Assembly: GCA_012064385.1 (NCBI GenBank)
Contig: QRDG01000414.1
Span: forward strand, 496,001 to 560,000
Source: Puccinellia tenuiflora
Lineage: Eukaryota; Streptophyta; Magnoliopsida; Poales; Poaceae
Length of the DNA: 64,000 nt
Direction: 5' to 3'
Of this stretch, positions 1 through 11,163 are shown in pieces (within the stretch, counting starts at the first letter, position 1; the number at the start of each line of letters is the position of its first letter). The notes beneath the pieces were generated by a model. The model was not told the origin of the DNA. It worked only from the letters and a program-made list of their open reading frames with translations, and ran no database searches. Made by a program: the position numbers and the translations under genes.

Positions 1-850
1 GGGGCATGAACCCACTATCTAGCATAAATACTCTCTCTTGGAGATACACACAATCACTTGGCCAAAGTAACTACGCACATCGGAGAGCATGTAAGAACAT
101 AAATCAACATATAAGAATCATGCACAATCTGATCATAACTTTATAATCCATCGGATCCCAGCAAACACATCACATAGCATTACAATAATCGATCTTGTTT
201 ATGTTAGGCAGCTCACAAGATCATAAGACATGAAGCACAAGAGAGAGAGACTACCATCTAGCTACTGCCATGGACCCAAGGTCCAAGGTGGGACAACTCA
301 CAAATCATCCCGGAGGAAGGCATGACGATGAAGAGCCCTCCGGGATCGATCTCCCCTCCGGCAGGGTGCCGGGATTTGCTTCAGAATCACCCCCGGATTA
401 GGGTTTGAGGTGACGGCGCCTCGGGATGACTTTTCTGTAAAATAATGGCCGCCCCCTCGTTTTTAGGTTAATTGGGATTTTATAGGCGTCGGAGGGGGCC
501 GAGGCGGTGCCCAGGGGGCAGGGCAGGCCCACCCGCGGGTCCAGGGGGGCCGTGGCAGGGGGGGCGTCTGTGCCCTGTGGGTGGCCCCTTAGGCTCCCCT
601 TTGGTCTTCGAGTGTCTTATTTTGCATAAAAAATCTCCGTAAATTTTCGTCCAATTCCGAGAATATTTCCAGAAGTGATTTTCTGAAATACAAAAACAGC
701 AAAAACAGGGAACTGGCACTGGGCATCTTGTCAATAGGTTAGTCCAACAAAATGCATAAAAATGATGTGATATGATAATAGAAACATGTGACAACATCAC
801 AAAATTAGCATGGATCACTAAAAAATTATAGATACGTTTGACACGTATCA
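1..850 (-). repeat. 3' LTR of Gypsy-1 (partial)
   Basis: Collinear with 5449-6298 with scattered substitutions and single-base indels. On the minus strand it starts TGATACGTG at 850 next to a purine-rich tract. A TATA box (minus, about 478-484) sits in the same place as in the other LTR. The remainder of this LTR is left of the window. Confidence 0.92.
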
Positions 851-3671
851 GCATCCCCAAGCTTAACTCCTACCCGTCCTCGAGTAGGTAAGTGATAAGA
901 AAATAATGTTTGATGAGACATGCAACCAACATAATCTTGATCAAGATAGTAATGCAAAGCACATGATATGAATAAGGTGATCCAAAACAATTGTCTATAG
1001 TTGACATTAAGCAAACAATGATTAACAAACGCTAGCTAACAAATGCTAAAAACTTTTCATGAATAAGTGCGTTGGATACATGGAACCATACATAAGGTTT
1101 AGAAAGAAGAATTGCAAATTATGTCTCCAATGTAAAGTATCAATCATTCTTCAAAGCCTCTAATTAGTCATTCATGAAAATAGCCAAGCTCAAGTCAAGT
1201 GTCCTAATCCATCTACTTCACAAATCAACTGTTTCGAAGTCTACTCAACTAGTGCAAGTAAGAAGTGGCTTTGGCACCAAGATGTTATGGCAAAGAGAAC
1301 AATGATGGAGGTTTGGAAGGTCAAAAAGAAAGGCTCAAACAGTGGAGAAGGTAACCACAAGACAGAAGGAAGTCCTGTAGTTGACACTGTATGAGGAGTA
1401 GTGATTGCCATGCAACGGATAGCTCTCCAATGGAACTAGTGGGGGGGGCATCCAACTTGCTTGCTCATGAAGACCTAGAGCTCACTTGAGGAGGCTCATC
1501 CTTGGAATATACAAGCCAAGCTCTATAACGTTAGTTCCCCACTTAGTTATACTACTAAAACAACATGAGAACTCTCTACAATGAAGTGTAGGTGCTACTA
1601 GCACAAGTGTGGTAAAAAGGATAGTAGTGCTGCTCCCTCTCTCTTTTTCTATTTTTTTGGATTTTGGGTGGCCTCCTTGGCTCTTTTAAATGCTCTCTCA
1701 TTTGGCCTCCTTTGGGCTCTTTTATTCTTTTTTTTATTTTATACCTCACTGTAGGAGCAACACTCTATATTACAATTGGATCATCACACTTTTTGGTACT
1801 CATAACTCATAAGAATAATACATGATGTATAAAAGGAGATATGCATGATCGAGCGTAGTGTGGAAAAAATGTATAACATGTGGCAAGCCACGCAGCACAC
1901 TAACTCAATGATCAAGCAAACTATATGGTAATGAAGAACGACATCAAGTCATGTAATGTAATGATGGATGTTGCATGGCAATGTATCTCGGAACGGCTAT
2001 GGAAATGCCGTGATAGGTAGGTATGGTGGCTGTTTTGAGGGAGATAGTTGGCTTATGTGTAGGAGAACAGGATGAAGTTCTCCCACGGAGTTGGATGTAC
2101 TCGCGAAGTATGCACCAATCTCAATGTGAGAGAGGGCATTGCGCAGCACCTAAGAGGCTAGCAAAATATGGAAGTGGAAGTGCCAAAAAACCAAAACTCA
2201 CAATGCATTTCGTATATTGCAAACAACTAGCAGTTTCAATGTTCCACAAATGGTTAGAGACACCCCGAGAGGGATCGTGGCGGCGACACAAGTGCCCCGT
2301 TGGCTTCCCCGACCGTTGCAGTAACTACCCACTAGGAACTTATTTTCAACTGAGGAGAATTCATGACACATTAGCATTGTTGACTTAGGTTGTTTAGTTC
2401 AGAAAAGTATGGCTCCACGCTTTACTAACACATCTCCACTAATCAGCTCTAACACCATTAACCAACACATTTTAACCATTAGTTATTTTAATGTCTCAAA
2501 ACAATTGAAAAGTATCAAATTATCCACATAGTGATCTACAAGACTATGCAGGTTTTTTCTACTTCATACCACTACCACATGCATAGCATTTTACCGATCT
2601 AACACATTAACCAAGCAACCAAAACAACTCTCTAACAAATATAAGTGAAGAACAAGAGAGTTTAACATCAACCACTAGCAGCTCTAAATAAGATAAAAGC
2701 TAAAAGCGAGAGCTTACTAGCAAACAAACAGTAGCTAAGAATACTCAACAAAATATAAGCGAAGCACATGAGTATTCAAATGAAAAAGCGGAGCGTGTCT
2801 CTCTCCCACACAAATAAAGCAAGGATCAAACAAGCATATGACCAGCAAAATAACAAACAAAACTGAAAGTAAAAAGACGCTCCAAGTATAGCACATAATA
2901 TGTAAAGTGATAAAAACTTAGTTCAACGAAGACGACCTCATGATAGTCGATGAAGAAGAGGGGATGCCTTGGGCATCCCCAAGCTTTGACGCTTGATAGT
3001 TCTTGATATTCAGAGGGGGTGCCATGGGGGCATCCCCAAGCTTGAGCTCTGATCCATCTTCAATTTTTTCATTATCCTCTCCTTTGGAACTTAAAAACTC
3101 CCTTCACACAAAACTTCTCATAAACTGATTAGAGGGTTAGTGCTCATAAATTAAAATGCACATGTGTTCAACTCAAGACAAATTGCAAACAACTTTATTA
3201 GGCATTAGCTACTGTTCACTAAGTCTCAATGTGGCACTCCACCTCTAGAGTATCACATTTAACGATAGTAAAGAGACGAATGCAAAATAAAAGCAGAATC
3301 TGTCAAAATCTGAACAGTCTGTAAAGATCGAATTTTTCGAGGCACTTCTGTAGCTCAAATCAGAAAACTCAAAACTAACGAAAGATAGATAAAAGTATCA
3401 GGCTTGCTGTCTAAAAATTTCAGAAAAAGATAAAATTCAGAGATTTTATGGATTTTCGAACAGTGAAGGACAAAAATCTGTTTCTGGACAGCAAAACAAC
3501 ACCTCGCACTTTCAATGCATTAGAGGCTAAACTTGGCACAAAAAACAAAAGAAAAAGATACAATGAAGTTGCTACAGAGGCAACAACTTCAAGACTCAAG
3601 AAAAGTAAAAAGCAAACTGAAAGTAAAAGATGGGTTGCCTCCCAACAAGCGCTTTTCTTTAACGCCTTTTA
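851..3671 (-). other. Non-coding internal region of Gypsy-1
   Basis: No reading frame here resembles a known retroelement protein. At 851-864 is the reverse complement of the purine tract AAGCTTGGGGATGC that primes plus-strand synthesis. The same 14-mer recurs at 2973-2986 and 3030-3043. The 121-codon frame at 2023-2388 and the 74-codon frame at 3448-3672 have no recognisable domain. Confidence 0.7.
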
Positions 3672-3691
3672 GCTAGGCGCAATGCCAAATA

Positions 3692-4486
3692 TCAAGTTTT
3701 TTCGAAATCCATTGCAACTTTTCCTTCAATAAGCACTTCTTTCTCTTTAAGAGGAAAGGAAAACCTGCCCGTAATGGGAAAACGAAAGCGTATGCGGCCC
3801 TTTTTAACATCAATAAAAGCTCCCACAGAACGAAGAAAAGATCTTCCAAGCACAATATTAGCTTGAGCTTTTGACTCCAAAACCAAGAAATCAACCAAAG
3901 TAGTCTTATTTTTAAAAGTGACAAGGACTTCATTAACTCTTTTATAGATTTTTGAAGAGCTACCATCAGAATGAGAATGACAAAGAGGATAATCAAATAA
4001 GTCTCCAAAATTCATAGTATCGAAAACCATTCTAGGCATGGTTGACATCATAGAACCAATATCACAATAAGCAAGGAACCTTTTATCTTTTATTTCAATA
4101 GGAATATAAGGTTCCCAATCTCCATCTATTTCAAGTGTTTGATAATGTATAGAATTCTCCTCTATTCCATTAAAATTTAGATCACACAAAATATTTCCTA
4201 TTTTATCCAATCTATCAAGTATGCCATCAGTTTTCTCATTCATGGGAAAAACAACCAAACCATTTATAATTCTAAGAGATTCCGATTCATCAATTTCAAG
4301 AAAGTCTCCTCCAGTAATAACGTCCAGGGCATGCTTACATGCATCGGATAATCCATAGTAAAAGCATCTCAGTAAAACACACATAACAAGCATGGGTTGA
4401 ATCTTTTGATGTAATTCTGAAATTCTATCCCAAGCATTTTTAAAACTTTCTCCACCCTTTTGTTTGAAGGTGAAGAATTCTGCCAA
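3692..4486 (-). CDS. Gypsy-1 gag remnant fused to aspartic-protease-like domain
   Basis: A 264-residue frame. Residues 1-75 resemble the C-terminal part of plant Gypsy gag (KQKGGESFKNAWDRISELHQK, then YYGLSD). About residues 130-250 resemble the retropepsin region: AYCDIGS takes the place of the D-[ST]-G-A active site, and NIVLGRSFLRSVGAFIDVKKG the place of the usual ILGRPFL motif. Most of gag is missing. An ATG-led frame just upstream (MSSFTTLDMT, near 4520) breaks off before it could join, which suggests an internal deletion plus frameshift. With isoleucine in the DxG motif, activity is doubtful. The protein would normally package element RNA and cut the polyprotein. It is the only coding region of the element. 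Confidence 0.8.
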   Translation of the reverse strand: MAEFFTFKQKGGESFKNAWDRISELHQKIQPMLVMCVLLRCFYYGLSDACKHALDVITGGDFLEIDESESLRIINGLVVFPMNEKTDGILDRLDKIGNILCDLNFNGIEENSIHYQTLEIDGDWEPYIPIEIKDKRFLAYCDIGSMMSTMPRMVFDTMNFGDLFDYPLCHSHSDGSSSKIYKRVNEVLVTFKNKTTLVDFLVLESKAQANIVLGRSFLRSVGAFIDVKKGRIRFRFPITGRFSFPLKEKEVLIEGKVAMDFEKT

Positions 4487-4683
4487 GAGAGAGTCATATC
4501 AAGAGTGGTAAAGCTAGACATTATGATAAAGCAAAATAACAAGACAGGAATAAAGTCTACACTAATTTTTTTGGGTTTTAAAATTTTGCAACAAGAAAAA
4601 TAATCTAACGATAAATAAAACAAGCAAGACAAAAACAAAGTAAAGTGATTGAGAGTGTGAGACTCCCCTTGCTGTAGCTCCAA

Positions 4684-4703
4684 GATCCCCGGCAACGGCG
4701 CCA
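4684..4703 (-). promoter_or_regulatory. Primer-binding site (tRNA-Asp) of Gypsy-1
   Basis: The minus strand reads TGGCGCCGTTGCCGGGGATC, complementary to the 3' end of plant tRNA-Asp(GUC), the usual primer of many cereal Gypsy elements. It lies 14 bases inside the 5' LTR end at 4718. Confidence 0.9.
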
Positions 4704-4717
4704 GAAAAGAGCTTGAT

Positions 4718-6298
4718 TGCTACTGATGAAGAGTTGGGTGGTGCCCCAAGCGAAGGCGGAGATGTAGCAAGTAGCAGTTTTCCCTCGATATCGAACCGAG
4801 GTTTATCGAACCAGTAGGACCTTGAAATCAACAACAAAGTGAATGTTGAAGATCTCTGACGCTTAATCTTCAACAGACGTGGAGCTACACACACTCAACC
4901 AAAATACTTTGCCCCTAACAGCGGAAAGGTTGTCAATCTGTCCGGTCTCGCAGAAAACAAAGCGGTCAATTGTATAGTGAAATAGATGAATTATGAAAAT
5001 GGACCAGAGGAGTAATGATGGTGAAAAGTGATGAATAAAGGTTGCAATCAATGTAAAAAGATGGACCGGGGGCCATGGGTTCAGTAGTGGAGTCTCTCAA
5101 GTAAATAGAACATTCAAATTACAGCTAGGTAATTGACAAGATTATAACACAAACTTAATCTAGCTATGACAAAGAGAACATGATAATATTTAAGTAGGCA
5201 TCACGACAATGAACAAAGACCGTTGAGTCCAATTGCATCTTTGTCTAAAAAGTCCACCGTGGGATCGCTATCCAGCCTGTCACCCATCGGTATTAAGTTG
5301 CAAGCAACAGACATTTGCATTAAGTAAAGCGCATGAAGTAAGCAATATTAAATATCAAAATAGACTTTAACACCGTTGTTTTACCCTTAATAGCAACAGC
5401 ACACCCTCGCTCTTAGACGTTTCTGTCACTCATGCCCAGGAACAAAAGGGGGCATGAACCCACTATCTAGCATAAATACTCTCTCTTAGAGATACACACA
5501 ATCACTTGGCCAAAGTAACTACGCACATCGGAGAGCATGCAAGAACATAAATCAACATATAAGAATCATGCACAATCTGATCATAACTTTATAATCCATC
5601 AGATCCCAGCAAACACATCACATAGCATTACAATAATCGATCTTGATCATGTTAGGCAGCTCACAAGATCATAAGACATGAAGCACAAGAGAGAGAGACT
5701 ACCATCTAGCTACTGTCATGGACCCAAGGTCCAAGGTGGGACTACTCACAAATCATCCCAGAGGAAGCCATGGCGATGAAGAGCCCTCCGGGATCGATCT
5801 CCCCTCCAGCAGGGTGCCGGGATTTGCTTCAGAATCACCCCTGAATTAGGGTTTGAGGTGACGGCGCCTCGGGATGACTTTTCTGGAAAATAATGGCCGC
5901 CCCCTCGTTTTTAGGTTAATTGGGATTTTATAGGCGTCGGAGGGGGCCGAGGCGGTGCCTAGGGGGCAGGGGCAGGCCCCACCCACGGGTCCAGGGGGCC
6001 GCGGCAGGGGGGCGCCTATGTCCTATGGGTGGCCCCTCAGGCTCCCCTTTGGTCTTCGGGTGTATTATTTCGCATAAAAAATCTCCGTAAATTTTCGTCC
6101 AATTCCGAGAATATTTTCAGAAGTGATTTTCTGAAATACAAAAACAGCAAAAACAGGGAACTGGTACTGGGCATCTTGTCAATAGGTTAGTCCAACAAAA
6201 TGCATAAAAATGATGTGATATGATAATAGAAACATGTGACAACATCACAAAATTAGCATGGATCACTAAAAAATTATAGATACGTTTGACACGTATCA
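4718..6298 (-). repeat. 5' LTR of Gypsy-1
   Basis: A complete LTR of 1581 bp. The minus strand runs TGATACGTG ... CAGTAGCA, the TG/CA ends expected of LTRs. A TATA box (minus, 5926-5932) heads a GC-rich leader. The outer boundary at 6298 is exact because Copia coding sequence starts at the next base. Confidence 0.9.
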
Positions 6299-7401
6299 GC
6301 CGCCTAAAGAAATCCATTTATGGATTAAAGCAAGCCTCTAGACAGTGGTATCTAAAGTTTAATGAGATAATTAAAAGATTTGGATTTAAGGAGAATGTTG
6401 AGGACAACTGCGTTTATGCAAAGTTTATAAGTGGGAAAAATATTTTCCTAATCCTGTATGTGGATGATATCTTGCTTGCTAGTAGTGATGTCAGTCTGCT
6501 AATAGAAACAAAAAAGTTCTTGTCCTCAAATTTTGATATGAAAGATCTTGGTGAAGCATCATATGTTTTGGGCATAGAAATTCACCGAGATAGGAAAAAT
6601 GGAGTTCTAGGACTATCACAGAAGGCATATTTAGAAAAGGTTCTAAAGAAGTATAATATGCATGCGAGTAATGCCACACCTGCTCCTATAGTCAAGGGCG
6701 ACAGCTTTGGGAAATTTCAATGTCCCAAGAACCAATATGAGATCGATCAAATGAAAGCAGTACTATATGCTTCGGCTGTTGGAAGCTTACAGTATGCACA
6801 AGTGTGCACTCGCCCTGACTTAGCTTTTATCACCGGGGTACTCGGTAGATATCAAGAAAATCCAAGCATAGAGCACTGGAAGATGGTAAAGAAAGGATTG
6901 CGTTATGTGCAAGGCACAAAGGACCTCATGCTAACATATAGAAGATCTGATTCCCTAGAGATAAGAGGATATTCAGATGCAAATTTTGCAGGAGACAAAG
7001 ATGATAGAAAGTCGACGTCAGGATACGTGTTCACTCTCGCAGGAGGGGCTATTTCGTGGAGAAGCTCCAAACAGTCAATAGTTGCATCGTCCACGATGTA
7101 TGCAGAATTTATAGCATGCTATGAGGGCACGAGGCAAGCGATATGGTTAAAGAAATTCATACCCTACTTGAAGGTGGTAAACTGCATTATCAAACCACTA
7201 AAGATGTACTATGACAACAAGTCCGCAGTATTCTATGCTCACAACAACAAGTCGAGTAATGCTACCAAACCAATAGCAATAAAGTATTATGTTGTGAAAA
7301 ATAAAGTCCAGGATCACACTATAAGTCTCGAGCATATAAAGACAAAGGATATGCTTGCGGATCCGCTTACGAAAGGATTACCACCCAATGTGTTCAAGTA
7401 A
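6299..7401 (+). pseudogene. Copia-1 reverse transcriptase-RNase H (5'-truncated by insertion)
   Basis: An open frame of about 367 codons that enters from the Gypsy-1 junction and ends at TAA 7399-7401. It starts in the RT palm/fingers (LKKSIYGLKQASRQWYLKF). It carries the catalytic YVDD box at 6457-6468 and the conserved MKDLGEASYVLGIEI. RNase H follows, with GYSDANFAGDKDDRKSTSGYVF, the DNKSAV motif and the MLADPLTKGL end. The stretch PIAIKYYVVKNKV replaces the usual HIDIKYH-type motif, a sign of decay near the RNase H active site. The frame is otherwise unbroken, so the copy was young when Gypsy-1 landed in it. Upstream gag, protease and integrase are not visible. No start codon belongs to it here. 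Confidence 0.95.
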
Positions 7402-7618
7402 CACTTAGCCGGCATGGGTTTAAGGAAAATCCTATGATTCCTGGATCATGAGAGGCCCAAAAAGGAACAGAATTTGTTTCAAAACAGAGAGATATATTGT
7501 AGCTGTCTGATTTTATCAGCAATTGAGCTGTGACGATGAAGCATGCTCTATGTACTGATCGGTGATGAAACTGGTAAAGTATAAAGTTAAAAATGAAAGT
7601 TGAGATCAAGGGGGAGAA

Positions 7619-7992
7619 TGTTAGATTGATCTCCTCCCGAGTGGGCTGATCGGGGGCGCCCAACCCAACTATGGTTGGTGGGCCCCTGTCACCTACGCAT
7701 ATAAAAGAGGTGGGGCCGGCGGCACACAACACGAGGTTCGTCGTGCGCCGCACACCCTACCGACACAACCTACCGATCTAGGTTTAGCGTAGTAGTGACG
7801 GGAAGCTCCGCCGCCGCCACTGCCCACTCACCGTCGCCCTCCGCCACGGCCACCTCGACGGGATCGTCGAGTCAAGGTGAAGGTATACCTCACCCTCTCC
7901 TCTTTCTCCGTTTCCCCTCTCTCATATCCGAGATAGATGGTTTCCCGAAGGTACTACCGTGGAAGTCCTAGATGTTACCTATAGATCTAACA
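7619..7992 (+). repeat. 3' LTR of Copia-1
   Basis: 374 bp, starting TGTTAGAT and ending ATCTAACA, a perfect 8-bp terminal inverted repeat. The start abuts a purine tract. A TATA box (TATAAAA, 7700-7706) lies 80 bp in. The following ATATA (7993-7997) would be the target duplication, but the partner copy is outside the window. Confidence 0.9.
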
Positions 7993-9059
7993 ATATACTA
8001 ACTGTTATGCTTTGTGAATATGAGATTTGAAGGAAAATTCATGTATACGTGTGAAAAAATAAACACTAACTAGTTCCATAATCCCGTCTCCAAGACTAGC
8101 TTATGTGTTGCTTGATGATTCCGTTTTCTTGATCGTTGTGCAGAGAAAGGAACGTTAAACAGACTCAAGTCAAGTTGTCCGGCCGTCTCGGTCTGTTGAT
8201 CCATCCCGTCTCGGTCGGCACCTGCGGATATCCTTGTCCGGCCGTTCCTGCAACTTGTAGAACTCGTAGCCAAGTTTTTCTGTTTTTGGTTTTGAGATAC
8301 CTTTGAATCGGCTGACCACGTTGCCAACTCTGCCGAATCATGCAAGTTGGATAAAAAAACATGAAGGAAAATGGAGAGCCCGATAAACGCACAAGCTAGC
8401 ATCGAGAATTCGAGATGCATGTGCGCAGCGGCGGCGGCGGTGGCAAGCTGGAAACGTGAGTCTCTCTCTCGTACCGTACGTGATGGGAAGAGATGTGATC
8501 TCGCCGCGCCGGCAGTCGAGAGCGATCGGCGCCTGAGCTGAGACACGTGCATCTTGATCAAATCACGGTGTCAGACAGCTGGGCTAAGTCACTGTCTCAC
8601 TGATTTCTGGCATTAGTTTGCTCACACGTCATTCGGCGTCAGGGATATGCCGCTCTTTCATATTAGTTGAGCACTTGAGCATCTGTATTTGGGGGTCTGT
8701 TTAGTGTCCCGGCATCTGTTTTTTTTTCTAGGATAAGGACGCTGAACGCTTGTGAAGAGCTCTAAACCGAACTCTGCCGAGGAAGTCAAAATTAAGCGCT
8801 CTTGAGCAGACTATTTCTGACGGAGTTGTCGCGAACGCCTAACACGCCCAATTTATTTAGAAACCAGGTGCCCAAAAAAGAATTCGTCGTTGATAGATGA
8901 CAGTGTGCGTTTGTTCTCTTTATTCTTTTTTTTTTCCCTCGTGAACCCAGGACTTGACGCAGACAAAAAGAGCTTCACATGTAATGCCCAACAGTTAGAT
9001 GTACTTAGTATCTTTTCTGTCAAAAATCAAGATACACCGGCCGAGCTTGAGTATACATG
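7993..9059. other. Intergenic sequence, nothing recognised
   Basis: Mixed-composition sequence with no coherent coding signal. A 163-codon minus-strand frame (8070-8561) has no recognisable domain and is interrupted in related frames, so it is not called. Confidence 0.5.
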
Positions 9060-9963
9060 CATTAAACCAGCTACGTAGAGAGGGGCTCTCATTCTCCCCT
9101 TTTCTTTCTCTCTCCTTCCTCCCTCTTGAGAGTCGCCTGGAGCGCACCGGCACCTCTCCCCCTTGTCCCCGGCGGCCTCGCCGGCTGGAGATGGGGAGGA
9201 CGAGGTGGTCGGCCCCGTCTGTACATAGTAATCTAGGGTTTTTAATTTGCTTAGTTATATGGTCCTACGTGGCGACTGGGCGCTATGCCGCCTTCCTCGT
9301 CTAGGTACCTGGCTAGGTCGTCATCAAGCGGCCTGAGACTCAGGCCTGGAGATGCTCTCCTCTACCGCGCGTTCATTAAGGATGATGCGGCCGGCATGTA
9401 GATCTGAAGGTACTTGCTTGAATAAGCTCGTTTGCGGCTCTCTTTCGTTGGATCTGGTTTCTCCTCATGGCTGCCATGGTGACAGTCGAGGGGCAGTGGA
9501 TCTGGCGGCTGGGAGTCGGGGAAGGACTGGTGAAGCTCTGATGCGGAGAGCACCCACGAAGGACAAGCTCGCCGACGTGATCTCTGGCCGATGGATGCCG
9601 CTCCGCACTGCGATGATTGGAAGGCACCACAGTCTTTTCTTCCTCCAGACCGCTGTGTCGTTGCAGAGGATCTTCGATCTCAGTGTGACTCAGCTTGTAC
9701 AATCACAGCTCGCCGACGACACCCCAAGTGGCGTAGTCCCCGGTGGTGTCGACGGTGGTCGCGCGTCGAGGTCATTTCAGATCAGCAAAGCCGGCGGAGA
9801 AGAAGGACTTGATTGATTTTTCAGTTCCAGTTTTAGGGTCCTTCTTGTAATAGTTGAGGGTCAGCTTGTAATTTCTGCGTCCTGTAAGGGCCTCTCTGTA
9901 ATTTATCCCGCTGACTAATGAAGCTTCTGAGGCCTTCGGGCCTCTTCCCCGTGCAAAAAAAAA
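9060..9963 (+). mobile_element. Poly(A)-ended retroposon, non-autonomous LINE- or SINE-like
   Basis: A pyrimidine-rich start, GC-rich body, and a 3' end typical of grass non-LTR elements: AT-rich lines on 'cttgtaat' repeats, the hairpin gaggccttcgggcctc, then a run of 11 A (about 9954-9964). No reverse transcriptase or endonuclease is encoded. The 154-codon frame at 9352-9816 has no recognisable domain. The 5' border is approximate. A clear target duplication was not found; only a 6-base match (accagc) flanks it. Confidence 0.5.
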
Positions 9964-10039
9964 AATCACCAGCGGGATTGACCACACTGGTGGGCTCATT
10001 CCCATCATCTTCTTCTCTCTCTTCAGCTACAGTATGCGA

Positions 10040-10275
10040 GAGCTCCTCCGGGCTAAATCAAGGCCAGGCCAATCTTAGATGTGGAGCATCTTTGTGATGG
10101 TGTTCTTCGCAGTCCTCCTCCGGTGGCGAGAGCTGCGGCAAGCGAAGGAGTTGTCAAGAGCCGTTTTCAAGTTGTTGTATGTTCAAAAGTTCTTGGTGTA
10201 ATTTGTACCGCACCTTTGAAGGATCAATGCAGCATCTAGGCCCTTCGGGACTTTTTCCTGTATCTCAAAATAAAA
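10040..10275 (+). mobile_element. Second retroposon 3' end (LINE/SINE-like relic)
   Basis: Carries the same kind of tail as the element before it: 'tggtgtaatttgtaccgcacc', then 'ggcccttcgggac' forming a small hairpin, then an A-rich end (ctcaaaataaaac). The 5' border is a guess and there is no coding capacity. Confidence 0.4.
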
Positions 10276-10886
10276 CACAGATGATGTGCAATGAGAGAGT
10301 TCTCTTTTTTAGAAAAATGAGAGAAAGTATTTATAACTCTTTTAAGACACAGCAAGGCGCATTAAAGCCATTGATTAGCACAATAAATCCCACATCTAAT
10401 GCTCGCCTATGGCCTGCGGGCCCACAAGCCATTGACGGAGCAAAGAGTGCCACGCACGTTGCCCAAATCCGGTATTTTTTCTTTTTTCTTTTTGGCGATT
10501 CTCGAAATCCTGGTACTAGTTTCTCCGTAGCCCCCAAGCAAGATCAGACCCAGAAAAAACACAATTGAAACGCACACCTCCAAAAAACAAGAAGAGAAAG
10601 CCAAAACGAAACCCTACGACCGGACCGAGCACAACACCCATCCGATCCGATCCGATCCCGAACCACCCACCGCGTCGTGGACGCAGAATCCACCCGTCCA
10701 TCCACCACCACCGACCGACCCAGATCACCCCGTTCTGGAAACCACACCACGCGGCCGCCGCCTCGGTGCCGTGCCTTATATTCTGCCTCCTCACGCGTCG
10801 ATCGAGTCACAGACCCAATCGCCTCCCTCCTCCCTCCTCTCTCGGCCGCCGGCAGATCTCTCCCGAGAAGACTCAGCCCCTCGTGA

Positions 10887-11027
10887 ATGGTGGGAGCCCG
10901 TACGATCTCCGCCTCCTCCCCCTCCCCGCCGCCGCAGCCGGAGAGGGACTCCTCCGCCTCCTCCTTCCGCTGCTTCGGCGCTTGCATGCAGGGCTGGTAC
11001 CACCGCTGCATCGGCCTCGACCCCTGA
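10887..11027 (+). other. Short ORF (46 codons) in the 5' region of the DUF7054 gene
   Basis: An ATG-led frame in GC-rich sequence 137 bp upstream of the DUF7054 start codon. It encodes a Ser/Pro-rich N-terminus followed by a Cys- and aromatic-rich tail (FRCFGACMQGWYHRCIGLDP) and ends in TGA 11025-11027. A TATA-like TTATATT near 10775 could place it inside the leader of the downstream gene, making it an upstream ORF. It could equally be chance in GC-rich DNA. No family was recognised. Confidence 0.3.
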
Positions 11028-11110
11028 GCTGACCAACCTCCTCCGCCCCCAACGCGGCTGCCGGCAATTCTTTCGATTTTCCTTCTCCACCCTGAGTTTT
11101 TCCTTTGCCA

Positions 11111-11119
11111 AGATATATA
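11111..11119 (+). promoter_or_regulatory. TATA-like element before the DUF7054 gene
   Basis: AGATATATAAG lies about 45 bp before the start codon at 11164. This would give a leader of only some 20 nt if used as the TATA box. A TTATATT at about 10773-10779 is the alternative and implies a long leader with the 46-codon ORF in it. Confidence 0.35.
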
Positions 11120-11163
11120 AGTGAGAAAAAGAAACAAAGATTTTCGTTTGTTGATTGATCGTT

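Larger units (their letters stand above)
1..6298 (-). mobile_element. Non-autonomous Gypsy LTR retrotransposon (Gypsy-1), 3' LTR cut by window edge
   Basis: Bases 1-850 repeat at 5449-6298 in the same orientation and with equal length, which marks two LTRs of one element. On the minus strand each LTR begins TGATACGTG, and the complete one ends CAGTAGCA. A primer-binding site lies just inside the 5' LTR and a purine tract just inside the 3' LTR, so the element reads right to left. The internal part (851-4717) encodes only a shortened gag-protease; there is no reverse transcriptase, RNase H or integrase, so it must have moved with enzymes from a relative. The right flank (6299 onward) is Copia RT coding sequence, so this element is nested in and younger than Copia-1. 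The left target duplication lies outside the window. Confidence 0.93.
6299..7992 (+). mobile_element. Copia retrotransposon (Copia-1), 3' part
   Basis: The 3' half of a Ty1/copia element: RT and RNase H coding sequence, a short 3' untranslated stretch, a purine tract (GGGGGAGAA, 7610-7618) and the 3' LTR (7619-7992). The 5' half should lie beyond Gypsy-1, left of the window, because Gypsy-1 is inserted inside the RT coding sequence. Confidence 0.93.

Noticed and set aside
8070..8561. 163-codon minus-strand frame
   Set aside because: No domain, no homologous pattern, several overlapping frames of similar length.
9352..9816. 154-codon plus-strand frame
   Set aside because: Inside a poly(A) retroposon, with no LINE protein motif; open in both strands because of GC content.
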